Notes: generated by a model not told the origin, from the sequence alone. DNA of 64,000 nt from Lineus longissimus (GCF_910592395.1 NC_088310.1:5961501-6025500); one strand, 5' to 3'; positions 35,901 to 46,240 are shown, numbered from the stretch's first letter. Numbers and translations are program-made.

Positions 35901-38900
35901 CTCCTTGCAGAGCTTATACATTTTTCATTCTCATGAATATACCCAAGTCCAAAAATAGCCAACAGTTTTATTACATTTGCACTATTCATCAGTAGTAGAA
36001 CCATTTTCTGCCTGCCTGGAATCCAAGTCATATTGAAACAGCTGGTGGATTTGATTGTATATTTACATCCAACTGATGATGACACTGGTAACCGATATGC
36101 ATTTATACGCATTCAGTTTCCTTCAGCATGAAGGTAGAGATGTTGGCTTACATACATGCTTATAAAGCTTTTTTATGGCCAATATTTTTACAAGTTTACA
36201 ACCAAAATGTGCATTTCAAACTAAGGTCAGCACAGGCACCTGGCATGAGGCCTTGCAGAAACACCTGTGCACCAGAAAGAAATATCAATGATTCAGATTG
36301 GCATTAGTTCAATCATTGAAGGCCTATCGATCTCTTATTTCAATTTGTTCAATAAACCATTCATACCCTGGTCAGAGAAAAAGATGCATGGGTGGTAAAT
36401 GCATTACACTACAGGCCGATGCACTCTGTATTTTCGTACCCTGGATAAGTATAGTTTCATCTTACACTTACTAGAAACATTACTTAAGTGATGGGCATAC
36501 CAGACTGACACCCACACTCAAGCCATCATAGACAGAGACTTTCAGATAAACTGCCAGGGATTTAAGTTTGAGCACTGCTGATAGGCAACACAGTGAAGTT
36601 CGGAGCCATCTAACTGGGTTGCAGCAAGAGAAAACATTCAATGAAAACCGGTAGCAAAGAAATTGTGGATGAGGAGCTTCAATCTGCATAAAATTCTTCC
36701 TCTCAAAGCAATGAATTTGAAAAGGCCTCCTGTAGATACAGCTCTATTCCTAGCTCAGACCTAAGCCCACGTACACCTCTGCCCTCAGACTACCTGACTG
36801 AAGCTGCCGTAGCATAGCACAACTGTACAGCTGACAGTTGAAGCAAACGCAATATACCATTAGGAACTGCGGCTTGGTACCTGCTTTAACCCAAGGCTAA
36901 CAGTGAGCAACATGTGGTGGCTACATAGCATACCAGTACTGCTATGCTGCCAACAGCTAGCCATGCTAGCATGTAGATTCACCTGGCTGGGCAGAACTAG
37001 GCTAGGCATCAATTGGTCGACATCAATCGGCCAAGATCAATAATTATTTTAACCATTGTCCAATCCTCCATCAGTCATCTTCAAAAGATGATGACTAACG
37101 TCTAGTCCAACTCCCAAGACCCCATGATAGGAATTGTTCAAGCGTCTACATGAGCACATGTCAAGTAGACATCTATGTTCATTAAAAACTACTTAGCAAG
37201 CAAAGGCATCATTCTCATTTTCTGCTTCCGGCCTTAGTACATTGCACCAGGAAGACATGGAATAGGCCACTCAGAGGGTTTGGTGACATGAATCCTTAAG
37301 AGACACAACATGAAGTTGGAAAATCAAAACAACTTTCTTTTTAAAAAGATTTGCAACTTTCCTCTTTGACCCTATATATAGATAAGACGACGTTCAAGAC
37401 AACTTATCGATTTTCCATGGATAGAGCTTTTTCGAACACCCAGTTTTACTAACCTCAATGTGGAGAGGGTGCAGTCGACTGGAAGGGATTCGAGCTGGTC
37501 AGAAATCTTGTGGCTCTAACCACCCACAACACTGCTCCCCTGATAACTGAATACATTACACCAATAACCTTTCACCTCATTGGTTTTTGATCATATATAT
37601 AAAATCAAACCCTGTTTGCCGATTAGATACGATTTGGATGCTTGGCTATCCAGGATGACTGAACTAGATCTATTCTCAGCCCAAACATACAGCCTACACC
37701 TAGGTGCATGGAACTCAGGTGTGGTTATAATCAATCAGGATTATTCAGGAGGGATAAATTGATCACTGAACTAAAGCCAAATTATCCATTAGAATGACTG
37801 ATCACTTCTACCATTGAGAAAATGGGATATCACCGAATTATTGCAGAGGTGGTGTTTGAATTCAGAAAGTTACAGATTTTCTACATCTTCTAACTGTCAA
37901 CCACATCGTGACAAAGTGGCAAAGGACCGGCAGTGCTGACAGAGTTGTTCTGACCATCTCAAACCTGCATTAAGGATCAGTTTTACTGTGACCAGGATGC
38001 AAGGGTCTTATTCCCATCTTCCATTCTATTGAGCCTACAGTGCTGGCATCCCATCGCAGCTATGCTAATGTGAAGTTCAAATCCATTTTCAGCCAGAGCC
38101 AATTTCCATTGCTGCAACTCCCCATCAGTAACAGCCAGACTTCAATGTACACCTGCATCAAGAGATAGACACAGAAATGCTTAGCCTTCATATACACTTG
38201 TTGGATATTATATCTTACCATTCGTGCCAGGTAGACCTACATGTAGTTGTCTCATCAAAATAAAAAAAAATTACAAGTCTTTTCACCTACTGGCGGGCAT
38301 TACACCAAGGCAGACATTGCAAAATATTTAGACAACCACTTGCAGAATTCAACACGCCAGGAAGGTACACCATGTATACACACAATTGATCAGCTAAAAT
38401 GACATTACTTTCCACGTGGGTTAAGCCTCCAAGCTCGCAAATCACAACAATATTTTCCAATACAACTTGGAAATCTGCACAGACAGGCAATTCTGGGATT
38501 TATAGCTATATCAAAATGATATTGTATTCACTCATTATTTCTATTTATTCCTTTTGCATGCAGTTTTGATCATGTCTTTATACTTGTGCTACTCACATTA
38601 ACATTATACCTCATTTTTCTCTATGCCCCTGAGTGGTCTATTGAGTAATTGACTGAAAAACCATCACTTGTTGGCAATTGGAATCTTCCCGTGGTAGACA
38701 TTTAAGCCACTCCAGCTGTCTTTGGAATTTACTACTCACCTTTAAAAACAGAACTAAATCCAACAGTAAAGTTTATTTCTAATCCATTTGACTACTATCC
38801 CTCCTGACTTGGCTGAAATCTTAACTTGCGTGGGCTATATAACAGACTGGCACAGAAACTTCAAAGGTTACAGATTAAAGCTAAGGACAAATATAGTCAG

Positions 38901-41900
38901 CAAGGCCTGTCATTACTTTTTAATCACATGAACTGAATGCTATTGAAGCCCGATCAATGAAACTCGGGGTACACAAACCAGCATCGTCAGACTCCAATTA
39001 CTCCATCAAAAGTCTCAAGCCGGCTTGCCAAGTTTATTGGTAAACTAAAAACAGAACCGCACCTAAACCCCCACAAGTTTTATAGCTTAGAACTTTTTTC
39101 AAAAAAGATGTGAACTTGCAATACATACCTTCAGCACCTATTGATACCAGTTTTACTCCTTTGCTTTCGATAAAATTCAGTGCTTTGTTAACGTTGGCAA
39201 TCTTGTGAAAACGCATTTTGCCCTTGTCTGGCTTGGGCAGGTTTTCACCCGAAATGACCTCCAAGAGAAGCATGAGTTTGAGCCCTGTTCTAAAATCTGT
39301 GTCGATGCTCTCAATTTGTACATCAACTTTGCGGAGATGGGAGTTGCACCAAGCAGTGAAGGTCTGAAAAGACAAGAAATGAGATAAATTATTATTTTCC
39401 TTTATCAAAGACCTTGTAATGGCCTGAAATAGCTGTGACTGCACTTGTTTGTATTGCAGCGCATGGCTATGCTAAGCCGAGCACAGTACTTCAGGCTACA
39501 CACCATCTCTTCTACTACACTTAGCACACTTAACTCACAGAGAAATATTATTGATATGCTCAACTTCAACCAACACCACGGCAACTAAAACTTTTCACGA
39601 ACATGACCGAAACCAAAATCAATACCAACTCATAAATTTGGCTCAGGAAACTTTTGAAGTGGGACTGCTCTTGATAAACCATAACTACATGAAATTCTAA
39701 TAACTCTGGAGCAGGGTAAGTGTGTTTCATTCATTCTTATATTTTACGGCTATTCTTTTGTATTGTAACTACTGTATTGTACATAGTGCAACAGTCATCA
39801 TCATACCCGATAATCACTTTTACATGCAGCATCATGGTCCTAAGGGAACTTTCCCACATGACATTGCGCTAATATTAGTTAACCCCAACGCCCAGATAAT
39901 GGTCATATATCACAATCCATGCATGCTCCGGTCAGGTCAATATCACTGACGCCCTTCCTTGGAGACAAGCCAGCGATGAACTCGTATGTATACCATGATA
40001 TGTACATATGTATATGCAGTGACAAACAGCATGAAGCAAAACATCGAATCTGAGTTTGCACCCAACAGTGACTGCATCACCATGCATTAATAGCAGCATG
40101 TATCTTTGATCTCACTAATAGTAATTTAATGTCCCCAAATTACAGAGTGAATCAAGATTTTACCAGTTCTCATGCTTTATTGTTATTGATCTGTAGCCTC
40201 ATGAGTCATATTTTAGGAGGAACCCAAGGTTTCTGATTCACAACAACAACACCACTGACTCAATCAAACAACTTGTTATGTACTTGAGTGTCCAAATGCT
40301 TCCCTCAATCAATGGGTGGCAATATTCTCGTGATCTTGGCAGCGGCTGCCTCATGAGCCGAGGCTCATCGCTGGGCTTTAGTAGTTTAAGCACAAAAGCT
40401 TGCCATGTTCACCTGTGTCACTGTCAATACAGATTTATCCCAATTCAAATTTAAAGTCTCTGTTCAACTACGCTGAAATTATTGGCATAAAAATACAATA
40501 AGTCTAAATCCGACATGACCCATATTCCTTGCAGCAAGTATGACTCACGTTTTAACACCCAATAGTACTAAGCTTGTGAGATTTTGACACCCAGGAACTC
40601 GAAATTTATAACAAAAAAATGTTTCTATTGCTTTTAAGCTGTGTTGAAGGGATTTGCCCTGCAAGACCTTTATTTCATGGTTCAATCCAGTCACCTATTA
40701 ACCTGTCCACATCAACTGAAGTCTTATTTCCAACTGCATGAACATGGACAGAAATGTTTCAACTGGTGAAACTTTTTTTCATGTCGCTGTCCAACGATCC
40801 TACATGTCTCATAAGGAGATGCAACAGCACTGGACTGTGACTGCAGCCTACATCGAGGCCAAAACTCACGTATGATTGAATTTCAATCGGGTGTCTGTTA
40901 AAACATGAGTGACTACAAAATGATTTTGGTGTGCCAAGGCTTCAGAATGCAGAACTCCACAATACAGACTTGACTGTCGATTTAAACACCTCAGTTGCCT
41001 GCTGTATAAAAACTACCTTTTTGACCATATAAGTCGGTGTTGACTTCGATTGCAACTCCGTTTTCAGTTGGTCGGTCTGGCTCAACCGTCTCTGAAAGCT
41101 GTTGGGCATTTTCAGTTGGCCCTGGCTCATCCTGCGATTCATATTGATTTGTAATTCCATCATCTTGAAGGCTTTTACGTTACTGACAAATCCACAAAAA
41201 GTTAAATTTGGGGAAAAAAACACAGAAATCAGAGGTCAAATCACGGCTTCTAATGTCCTTCAGATCGTTTGCTGAGCATGGTCACTGTTGAAATGGTCAG
41301 TTCAAAATTTTGTTGCCACAAATGAAGGGTCCCATTGAAATGCTTAATACTATTGATTTTTCACTTTATTTGGCATTTAATGATTTGGATGAAGTCTGGC
41401 ATAAACCAACATAAGAACACAGCACTATTCTTAACAATGTCATAATTGGACTAAAGTAGTTACATGCATATTTGGAGGGAAACAATATGCGGATAAACGA
41501 TATAATCCAGGGACTTCATGAAACACTTTCAAAAGTTAAGCTATGACCATTTCATTGGTTATGAGGTTTCATGTTGGTTGTGACAAAGTATTAAACCCAA
41601 ACAAGTCCACTCAAGAAAATACTACAAATGCATGATTTGATTTTTACTTTAGAAAGCTATCCAACTCGAGGGACACCAGCCAAGATAAACCCAGATTTTG
41701 AACAAGTGAGATTTAAAGTAAAATACTTATTACATAAAATCATTCAATATTAATATGTTTTTAAAATTTGCAGTCACAACCTTGGATTTTCAGATCAAAA
41801 CAAATCATTGATGTTTTTAAAGGATGCAACAATCTGATGCCAAAGCCATACATTCTTGACCTCTACACTGTCTGCAACTAGGACCCTAATCATAGCAGCG

Positions 41901-44900
41901 TGCTGCCAAAACCTTATGATTTCCGTCACAGCCGAGCGCCTGCCAACATATTTCTCTGGAGATCGGGCGTGTCCAAATATTATTTCCAAATGCACCAGAT
42001 AATTATGATAATAGACTAAGAAAATTTGTTGATCTGATTACGTCATAATTAGAGTATAGAAGTGGCTAATGAATGAAGCAACAATCAGATTGTTTAGTTA
42101 GCTTACTAACAGGGCAGGGTAATCTGATTTTACTCACAAACGAAAACATTTTCTGTGCAACACAAAACAAGGTTTACATGTACAACAAGGCCTACTTGCT
42201 GACAAGTGCTTTGAAATATGTCATTGTCAAGGAACAAATCGTGATGAGTCACATGGGCAACATTCTTTTTCTTAAATTTCAATTCCAAATTTACCTGCCA
42301 TGCAGCAACACCCCATCCAGTGAAAATTTACCCCAGTTTCCATTTTCTTCAACAGAAATAACTATAGAATGAAGAACACTGTCAGCAGACATTTTAATTT
42401 AAATTGAGTAGACACAAATCTTCCTTCTGAGTATTTAGGTGACAACGTCTAATTTACCATAAAGTTGGGCGTAATTGACCCATTCCAAAGATGAACATTG
42501 GTACACAGAATAAAAAACATGTCAAAGGAAATCAAACAAGTCGTGCTGACTGTATGTGAACCTAATCAAACAAAATTTAACACCGATCACTTGCAAGTTA
42601 TCTTTTTAAGTGAAGATCCTTGTTTTAATGTAATAACACATTCAAAATCTTCCTTTTATACTTGACTAGGAATGACAAATTTCACAAATAGTCAACGATA
42701 ATTAGACAAGCAAATGATGTGTGAAATTTGTCGATGATATCTTATAAATCTACAGACTTTTAATGACTTTAAATTGCAGTATGTTGTCCTTGATCTCATA
42801 ATAAACCTGAACCTGAATAGATCATGGCCTAATGATATAATCGATGCATCGAAGAGCTAAAATGTTGACAGTGTATAAGAGAGGTGTCCCAACCAATCTT
42901 CAGACAACCATGTGATTTCATCGACTCAAACATGACAAAACTATTGAATCAGGCCTTGCATTTTTTGGGACTAAATAAGCATAAAATCTTAACATTCCTC
43001 TGACAAATCATTGACATTGATATGTAAGAGGAAATCTCTAAAGTAAAAAGAAGACTACCGGTACTTGAAGTTGAAGATGAACCAAACAAGTTTATCTGTA
43101 AAGAGATTGTGCACTGTTGCAATGTTCATCGATATCAAAACACCACCCTACTTGATCAGCAACACAACAGGCAGACATTTACAAGTTCATCAATTCGTAA
43201 TCCTGTTACCAATGAAAAGTACTCCAAAGGCTCTATTTAATACAACATCAAGCTGAAAGTGATATCTCTATTGTAACAGTAACAGGCTCAGATTAAATCA
43301 ATCGATTTTTTAAGACCCAATCAATACAACAAGTGCAAGGTGGGCTGGGAGGATAAATAGATTATAATGTGTGTGAGGTTTGACCGAGGGCAGGGATAGT
43401 TTTGGTATGTCCTGAGGGTAGAACAATATCAATTGTGCCTTTTCTGGCTAGACTCATATGGGAAAAGAAAAATCATGATGATCATCACGTACATGTAATG
43501 GTCCCTATCTGGCCACCAAGAGGTTAAGCAGCAAACCAACAGAAGAATGCTTGATTGTATTGTACATCGAAATGTGCGATGAACATGGGACATGCAATAA
43601 ATAGAGCACAGTATCTATTATGTCCCAATGAGGACAATTGACCGCTAAGAAAGGAATCAAGAAAGGGATGGTTTTATTTGGTAAATAATATTCAAATTAA
43701 GAGGACAAATAACAGGATCTGTCATCACACAGCCTAGACAGAAACTTCAGCCAGTATCTGGGTCAAGGAAAACACAAAAAATTCTTGTCATTGTCATATT
43801 TCCTTCGGAATCTGACAAATACATACACCATGGCCAGGCGGGTGATGTGGATAGAACATGTAGAATGGAATGACAATTGAAAATATTTGAAATCTCAGGT
43901 TGAGGTATCTACAACTATTTTGGTATGGATTGATTCGCATTACCATAACCGTACATTCCACAACAAGGAACTCATCAACATGATCAAGGAACCCACATTT
44001 CCTTGATTTTATTTTGAGAAGTTCAGTCTTAGGCCAGAGTTACCTTTGCGAGGATTTCAAAAGCCCAAGTCAACTTCTTTTTACGCTTAGAGTTGACAAC
44101 ATACTTAGGCCCTCAGCCAAGAACCTCAATACAAAGCCTATTGAAAGGAGGGACATCTTGTGTTGGCCAAATGCACCATATTTTGGAAGACAACCTGCAG
44201 AGGTAAAGTGTCTTGGGTTGTCAAAATAATGATCTGAGGAGTCAAAAGGTTCAACGCTGCCAAATGACCACACCAGTTTTGGCAAACCTTAAATATCCCG
44301 TACTGACCATATATGCATCAAAAGGCCAGGAATATCACAGGTGCATGTGGAACCTAGAGACGATGCCCTAGTGAAAACACCAACCACCAGGTGATATATG
44401 TACATGCAGGGCCTACTGACAACTGTAGTTTTATTCACCGATTCAATATGAACCCGGCAGTCAGAAAATTAGGACATGGACAAAAGCAATAGATCACACA
44501 AGGCCTAGGCTACATAGGCAGGACAGCAAATCATTAATATATTCATTCATACGCCGAGCCAACATACTGCTGGGGGTACATGTATTGCCACCTATTAGGT
44601 TGAAAATGATGGCATTAACAATAACATGAGTCGCTGAACCTGTATTGGTAAAAGTGAAGGGGGTGGTTTCTGACACTGACCCCTTCCTCGACTTACAATC
44701 CATGATTTGGTTGGATTGGTGAGATGAGATATCTTATATGTACACTATGATTTCAAAATAAGTGTGATTCACTAATTGTTCAATCAATGAAGAAGCTGGC
44801 TTCCTGATCCCAGTTCATTATTGGCCATCATCACAACAGTACACTACTATCATTACATTATGAATGTTCATGTAGTACATCGGTCAAGTACTATGACCTT

Positions 44901-46240
44901 GACTTACATACCCCAAGTATAGAAGAAGGCTATGTAGACAACTATACTGGACAGTAGGTAAATATTCTGTAGGCATGTACGCAGGTATGTTTTGGTAAAC
45001 AATTATCAATCATGGGCCAAAAAATTTGGTCATTGTGTAGGTGTTTAGGCAGCCCTACACACAGACAACACTGTTCTTCATGTCAATCATCCAAATTACA
45101 ATACAATACACTTCGATCTATTTGAAAGGCTTCCTTATTGAACCCTTAGCAGGTTTCGTTGGCCTAAACTCGTTGCTTCCTTATTGAACCCTCAGCAGGT
45201 TTCGTTGGCCTAAACTCGTGGCTTTGAGTCATGGGCAGATATTCAAAGTGTGTGGGGCTGCAAATGCAATCCCCAACCACTTTTAAACATCTCTCCCGTC
45301 AATGCAATCACCCCAGACCACCAGTCCCTTTATAGTGTGGTACTGAGGAGTGACTCTCATCTGGGTGATGATCAATCCACAAATGAACAAAACTTTATTG
45401 TTTTATTTTAGGCATGTTGTCATTTCTGTTTGTTCACAGCGTGACTGATCTTTCAATTGGATACACCCAGCTGCTGTTACTGTTAATGACAATATCGTCT
45501 GGCAACAACAGTTTTAAAATTGCATGTTTGATAATATTAGTGCCCTGCCTGGCCCGCGTTACCTGTCGGCCAGTGCCTCTACTAGCTGTTCGCACTTCCA
45601 ATACCCTGGCCCCATATTACTGACTCAAGCTTAGAGTGAGAAGTAGTACTAGTAGTACCGCCTTCACAAACATCAATAAAACGAAAACGTTCAAACTCGT
45701 CTTTCTCCGATCGGCTCCGACTCTGTATTCAATACTGAAATAAACCTCATACTGCCTACTGGTACTATAACACACTCTGAAGCATCCCACCCAAATCTGG
45801 TATCCACAATGTAGTTTACCTGTATCTACAGTAGTCGGTTTAGATTACAGGTGCCTATTTTGGGATGGACAAGGTATCGTGTATCAACCGTGTACATTTT
45901 GTACAGTGGAAACCCACCAATCAAAATGCCTGCAAACCAAACATGGCGTCCGCCTAAATCCTCGATCAGCCCCAAAAATAATCATGTTTACACATTAATA
46001 ACAAGAGGACACGGTCTGATTTTGAAATTAGATAGAGTTTGTGATCATGGCTTCGAGACCACCACTGCAGATCCGGTCAAAAAGGGTTGAAAGTCAACCA
46101 AAACATTCAAATAAGTGAGTGACTTTTGGGATCAGGAATTTTACCTTCAGTTGCTGCAACTCCCAAGCCGGATCGAGGAGTCCTTCATAGTCCCACGCCT
46201 CCTCCTGCGTCATGTAATCTTCACTATCATCATACTGCAT
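6188..46240 (-). CDS. ACTN: Alpha-actinin, complete, 18 coding exons
   Basis: Actin-crosslinking protein of the spectrin family that acts as an antiparallel dimer. Coding exons, 5' to 3' (minus): 46240-46145, 39363-39129, 31330-31244, 30610-30523, 22372-22294 or 20939-20861, 18378-18297, 17643-17558 or 17041-16956, 14592-14500, 14215-13985, 13704-13406, 13252-13081, 12740-12663, 12450-12289, 8724-8443, 8230-8177, 7204-6977, 6698-6540, 6346-6188. All phases agree and give 889 residues, close to vertebrate actinins (about 892). The N-terminus contains [12 protein letters not shown], followed by two calponin-homology domains ([36 protein letters not shown]), four spectrin repeats ([17 protein letters not shown] onward), two EF-hands, and the C-terminus [10 protein letters not shown]. 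The first EF loop keeps Asp1 and Glu12 but has Gln for the usual Gly at position 6. The second has Ala at position 12. A DIRS element sits in the intron before the fifth coding exon. Confidence 0.97.
9903..10032. mobile_element. Small MITE-like inverted-repeat element
   Basis: About 130 bp bounded by a perfect 12-bp inverted repeat, GTGTTTCACAAA at 9903-9914 and TTTGTGAAACAC at 10021-10032. It lies in an actinin intron and contains no coding frame. The size and termini fit a non-autonomous DNA transposon. No clear target duplication was identified. Confidence 0.45.
15953..15972. repeat. Poly-C tract, 20 bases
   Basis: Uninterrupted run of 20 C residues in an actinin intron. Homopolymers of this length are prone to sequencing and assembly error, so the exact count is uncertain. 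Confidence 0.9.
16956..17041 (-). CDS. ACTN: Alpha-actinin alternative exon 7b (CH2 to rod linker)
   Basis: 86-nt paralogue of exon 7a, 516 nt further downstream, encoding [20 protein letters not shown] followed by HAFSGAQK. The acceptor region (AAGTCTATAG read on plus) is the same as that of 7a; the donor is AAG|GTATTT. The differences cluster in the first five residues and in the T/A, A/S and H/Y positions flanking the YVS helix. Confidence 0.9.
17558..17643 (-). CDS. ACTN: Alpha-actinin alternative exon 7a (CH2 to rod linker)
   Basis: 86-nt exon encoding [20 protein letters not shown] followed by YAFSGAQK, at the junction of the actin-binding domain and first spectrin repeat. It has a CTATAG acceptor and an AAG|GTACTG donor. 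It matches the position of the alternatively spliced exon 8 of vertebrate ACTN1/ACTN4. The length is not a multiple of three, so it must replace exon 7b and cannot be added to it. Confidence 0.9.
20861..20939 (-). CDS. ACTN: Alpha-actinin alternative exon 5b (CH2 domain)
   Basis: 79-nt copy of exon 5a, about 1.35 kb downstream in the gene. It encodes the same peptide except Asp for Glu in HRPDLI and Lys for Arg at the end (NKLSK). The acceptor is CTTTCCAG and the donor is AAG|GTGAGT. Codon choices differ at many third positions while the protein is preserved, which points to an old duplication under purifying selection and not a recent one. Confidence 0.9.
22294..22372 (-). CDS. ACTN: Alpha-actinin alternative exon 5a (CH2 domain)
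   Basis: 79-nt exon encoding [20 protein letters not shown] and then DYNKLSR, part of the second calponin-homology domain. The acceptor is TTTCTTTCAG and the donor is AGG|GTAACC. Exon 5b downstream has the same length and phase and nearly the same peptide. Because 79 is not divisible by three, including both or neither breaks the frame, so a transcript must use exactly one. Confidence 0.9.
22534..22711. repeat. DIRS element left inverted terminal repeat
   Basis: 178 bp. The reverse complement is found at 28863-29040 with two differences (positions 5 and 164 of the repeat by my reading). It sits 42 bp inside the element end. The outer 42 bp belong to the left extremity alone and are matched in the internal complementary region. 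Confidence 0.95.
22759..22856. repeat. DIRS internal complementary region (ICR)
   Basis: 98 bp. The first part is the reverse complement of the left extremity (from 22492 up to the GGAACAC at about 22555). The second part is the reverse complement of the right extremity (about 29011-29053). They are fused at the shared ACAAAATG core. In DIRS elements such a region templates joining of the two ends into a circular DNA intermediate. Its place between the recombinase ORF and the 3' terminal repeat is the usual one. Confidence 0.93.
23285..24391 (-). CDS. DIRS tyrosine recombinase
   Basis: Recombinase that integrates the circular DNA intermediate without target duplication. Starting at the ATG at 24391 (MLPPEPWIF) gives 368 residues. 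An N-terminal SAM-like core-binding region ([13 protein letters not shown], about residues 50-62) is followed by the catalytic domain: first Arg in [12 protein letters not shown] (about 176), HEVR (308-311) and nucleophile Tyr in SRFYLRD (344). The frame is open far upstream, to 26197, but that part is the alternate frame of the RT ORF. The first 217 nt overlap the end of the RT ORF, the arrangement normal for DIRS. Confidence 0.93.
   Translation of the reverse strand: MLPPEPWIFQVSRLELIQLHLHQRGFSDIAVKRMSAPQRGSTLDVYQGKWSTFTSWCRENGVNPISPSIYRLVDFLIELFTERQLSVTAIKGYKSAIASTLRVLSTWDLRWEDQITPLFRGMLLERPRPVHNTPKWDLSVVLKVLMRHPLEPMSISSMKYLTLKTVFLVALATAQRRSELHALSFKKLAFREGGEVILAFIPGFLAKNQGPAASRPPVTIPSLSGTISHDLPDRTLCPVRALKFYINRTKPPGIRQGRERLFLSYKEGNKREIAAATISRWIVETIRLSYNTLTTSSDLRALANISAHEVRALATSWANYRGVALQEVVSAACWSNHSTFSRFYLRDVSSLVDGMHTIGPIVSAGHVV
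24175..26337 (-). CDS. DIRS reverse transcriptase / RNase H polyprotein
   Basis: Copies element RNA into DNA. The open frame gives 720 residues. RT domain about 85-300: [18 protein letters not shown], catalytic Asp in [10 protein letters not shown] (173), LPFGLASAP and YLDD (237-240). RNase H about 395-520: Asp in [12 protein letters not shown] (404), Glu in ILEMKAV (439), Asp in LFSDNSTVV (464) and Asp in NILADALSR (515). The C-terminal part ([34 protein letters not shown]) matches the region after RNase H in DIRS elements, where a methyltransferase-like domain is described; its catalytic motif is not clear to me here. It overlaps the gag-like ORF by 59 nt in a different frame, so translation may need frameshifting, reinitiation or a spliced RNA. 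Confidence 0.95.
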   Translation of the reverse strand: MDPVRLSTPFAQGVLAGRGDSPLLSPPGRKKEPTPVVGGRLQKFADIWDDWCPKGSPVPNMLRYGVKLDFNRTPPTTIYPTPVQPPKDPVKASALQAEVATLLEKQAIQVLQDPCSPGFYSHVFLVPKKAGTWRLIIDLSRLNTFLNVPHFKMETTRSIATAIQPNDWAVSMDLMDAYLHVPIHPDYQHFLRFHYEGKTYQFRALPFGLASAPLIFTMIVTAFVAPFHVMGFKLHHYLDDWLLRCKSRELLLQQLQVLKQKVVSAGWIINETKSEFIPSQDFVYVGVRFLTAIGKMLPPLDRIKKILHLVAEFRGRTQAPARRCLSLLGLLNSAADQIPLGRLYMRPIQMFLMSLWKPHRDPLDKLVLIPQYLLKNVWNFWESETRLQSGVDLAPPPPEVSLFTDASLLGWGAHLNNGDMSIRGLWTREETILPINILEMKAVLLAVRALSLRLKNRRVTLFSDNSTVVAYVRRQGGTKSGILCQLTWELYHLCADLGVSICARHIPGNRNILADALSRQNKLVQTEWTLHQEIVDDLCRLWQSPKVDLFATRLNNRLPIYYSPLPDEEALEVDSLTASWVGLNAYAFPPLPLIQPVLNKILTSHPVRITLIAPCWPNQAWFPALLELLIDHPRSLPTWKHLLWHPLGRCYHQNPGFFKFHAWNLSSCISTREAFRTSLSSACPHLKGGLPLMCIKESGLPSLPGAGRTELIRSLPLYTD
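26279..28567 (-). CDS. DIRS ORF1, gag-like protein
   Basis: 762 codons, first and largest ORF of the element. After a hydrophobic N-terminal stretch (about residues 4-30) the protein is Pro/Ser-rich and low-complexity to about residue 480. A helical, conserved-looking region follows ([38 protein letters not shown]), then a basic, Arg/Gly-rich tail ending RPRGAGRKR. This order fits the nucleic-acid-binding gag-like ORF of DIRS elements. No CCHC zinc knuckle is present. The true start may be downstream of the hydrophobic segment or reached by splicing, since membrane-like N-termini are unexpected for gag. Confidence 0.8.
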   Translation of the reverse strand: MFSFPLIIASFLAYLGFPVFLLSLVPFFIWRTPPTASFVLPQRNASGGGKRAAKTPKPSSGSVSGHITRRSSKPPATTPSVSRVPVPAAAAKDAGSDIINVCGPKGDLHPISLQGFNIPRTSGNLPVPLSSAPPSTSPLYPREHPASGPPIAVPVTDAGSRFSVTEDSTGGFSQSLLRNNPSPHGHSRVGPDLITPPPKRHASSVTAFPPSVPPSKRASGSSIPAKELRAFPVSDFVLPEMQAPSYVGQPLGWNQPEVPPPPRSRGVVPMERATQRGHLNSGSEYGQLPLPEDPFARTYGFQGSLMRSPSPQPPVVERSRTSGPEPESGQQLSQLIQMVAGLSDRLSHLEQGSGSSGAPGPIGYPPSDSSILEEFSENESSQPGYRSPNQEELSPEEASILSDMRTLRSLIRAYLPQDLCPTPPELPALSTPTFSLWGQEVDPNPQVAQGSTRALEFLPPSPSVLAVSELLERTIRDSPGAHQRTSIPVLPAVGPEAWCKPGKLFTAQLPPVRQYRADYYRVSSAGCPAAASTSILKDDVQLDQLVPRVTSSSAYRDLRAQEGLAKNTLAVLSYAEHTNLALARSLKDNESLSDDTKSLVTSLSHSIRHAIALSAKTAANSVLLRRDAALGSLNVIRSLQLEGALRTAPMDGSFLFADSVQEAAQAQKDWDKLYAPTATQRAKTSLPNARKIERPQQASGSIPYARQVLPRPTPPSQPAPAGSFRREAEGRRTGKRKNTSSNQGGSGPTKHSFRPRGAGRKR
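28568..28862 (-). other. DIRS 5' untranslated region
   Basis: AT-rich leader between the right terminal repeat and the first ATG of ORF1. No coding frame is apparent. It would be transcribed as the 5' leader of the element RNA. Confidence 0.6.
28863..29040. repeat. DIRS element right inverted terminal repeat
   Basis: Reverse complement of 22534-22711 (176 of 178 identical). On the minus strand this is the 5' end of the element, so it should contain the promoter for the genomic RNA. ORF1 begins about 300 bp further in. Confidence 0.95.
32881..32926. repeat. Trinucleotide microsatellite (GAT/ATG)n
   Basis: About 15 uninterrupted copies of a GAT repeat, followed by a slightly degenerate unit (AAGATGATAG), inside an actinin intron. 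Confidence 0.95.
33787..33882 (+). pseudogene. Possible degenerate paired-type HTH fragment
   Basis: Within an 83-codon plus-strand frame the stretch [20 protein letters not shown], followed by [12 protein letters not shown], resembles the first helix-turn-helix of paired domains and Tc1-like transposases (GRPLPxxVRxxIxxL...). It has a one-residue insertion after GR and lacks the usual HGCVSKIL continuation. No splice donor follows. The most likely explanation is a transposase fossil or chance similarity. Confidence 0.2.
41017..41163 (-). CDS. ACTN: Candidate alternative first exon of alpha-actinin
   Basis: An open frame of 49 codons starting [16 protein letters not shown] and ending TPTYMVKK at a donor AAG|GTAGTT, in phase 0. 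The standard first exon (46240-46145) also ends in phase 0, and the next exon (39363) begins in phase 0. Splicing would therefore give YMVKK-TFTAWCN, replacing the acidic 32-residue N-terminus with a basic, Ser/Gln-rich one. The frame is open upstream of the ATG, so it could also be an internal exon. I do not recognise the peptide from known actinins. Support is splice phase, position and length only. Confidence 0.45.
45129..45220. repeat. Tandem duplication, 46-bp unit x 2
   Basis: Two adjacent 46-bp copies beginning GCTTCCTTATTGAACCCT and differing at two positions. They lie in the first actinin intron. No function is apparent. Confidence 0.9.

Larger units (their letters stand above)
31331..39128. 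other. Large actinin intron, mostly unremarkable
   Basis: This 7.8-kb intron separates the exons encoding most of CH1. It holds a GAT microsatellite (32881-32926), a plus-strand frame with weak paired/HTH resemblance (33787-33882) and no recognisable gene. Other open frames are short and look random. Confidence 0.6.

Noticed and set aside
45129-45220. Tandem 46-bp repeat as the start of a CRISPR or satellite array
   Set aside because: Only two directly adjacent copies with no spacers, in a eukaryotic intron.
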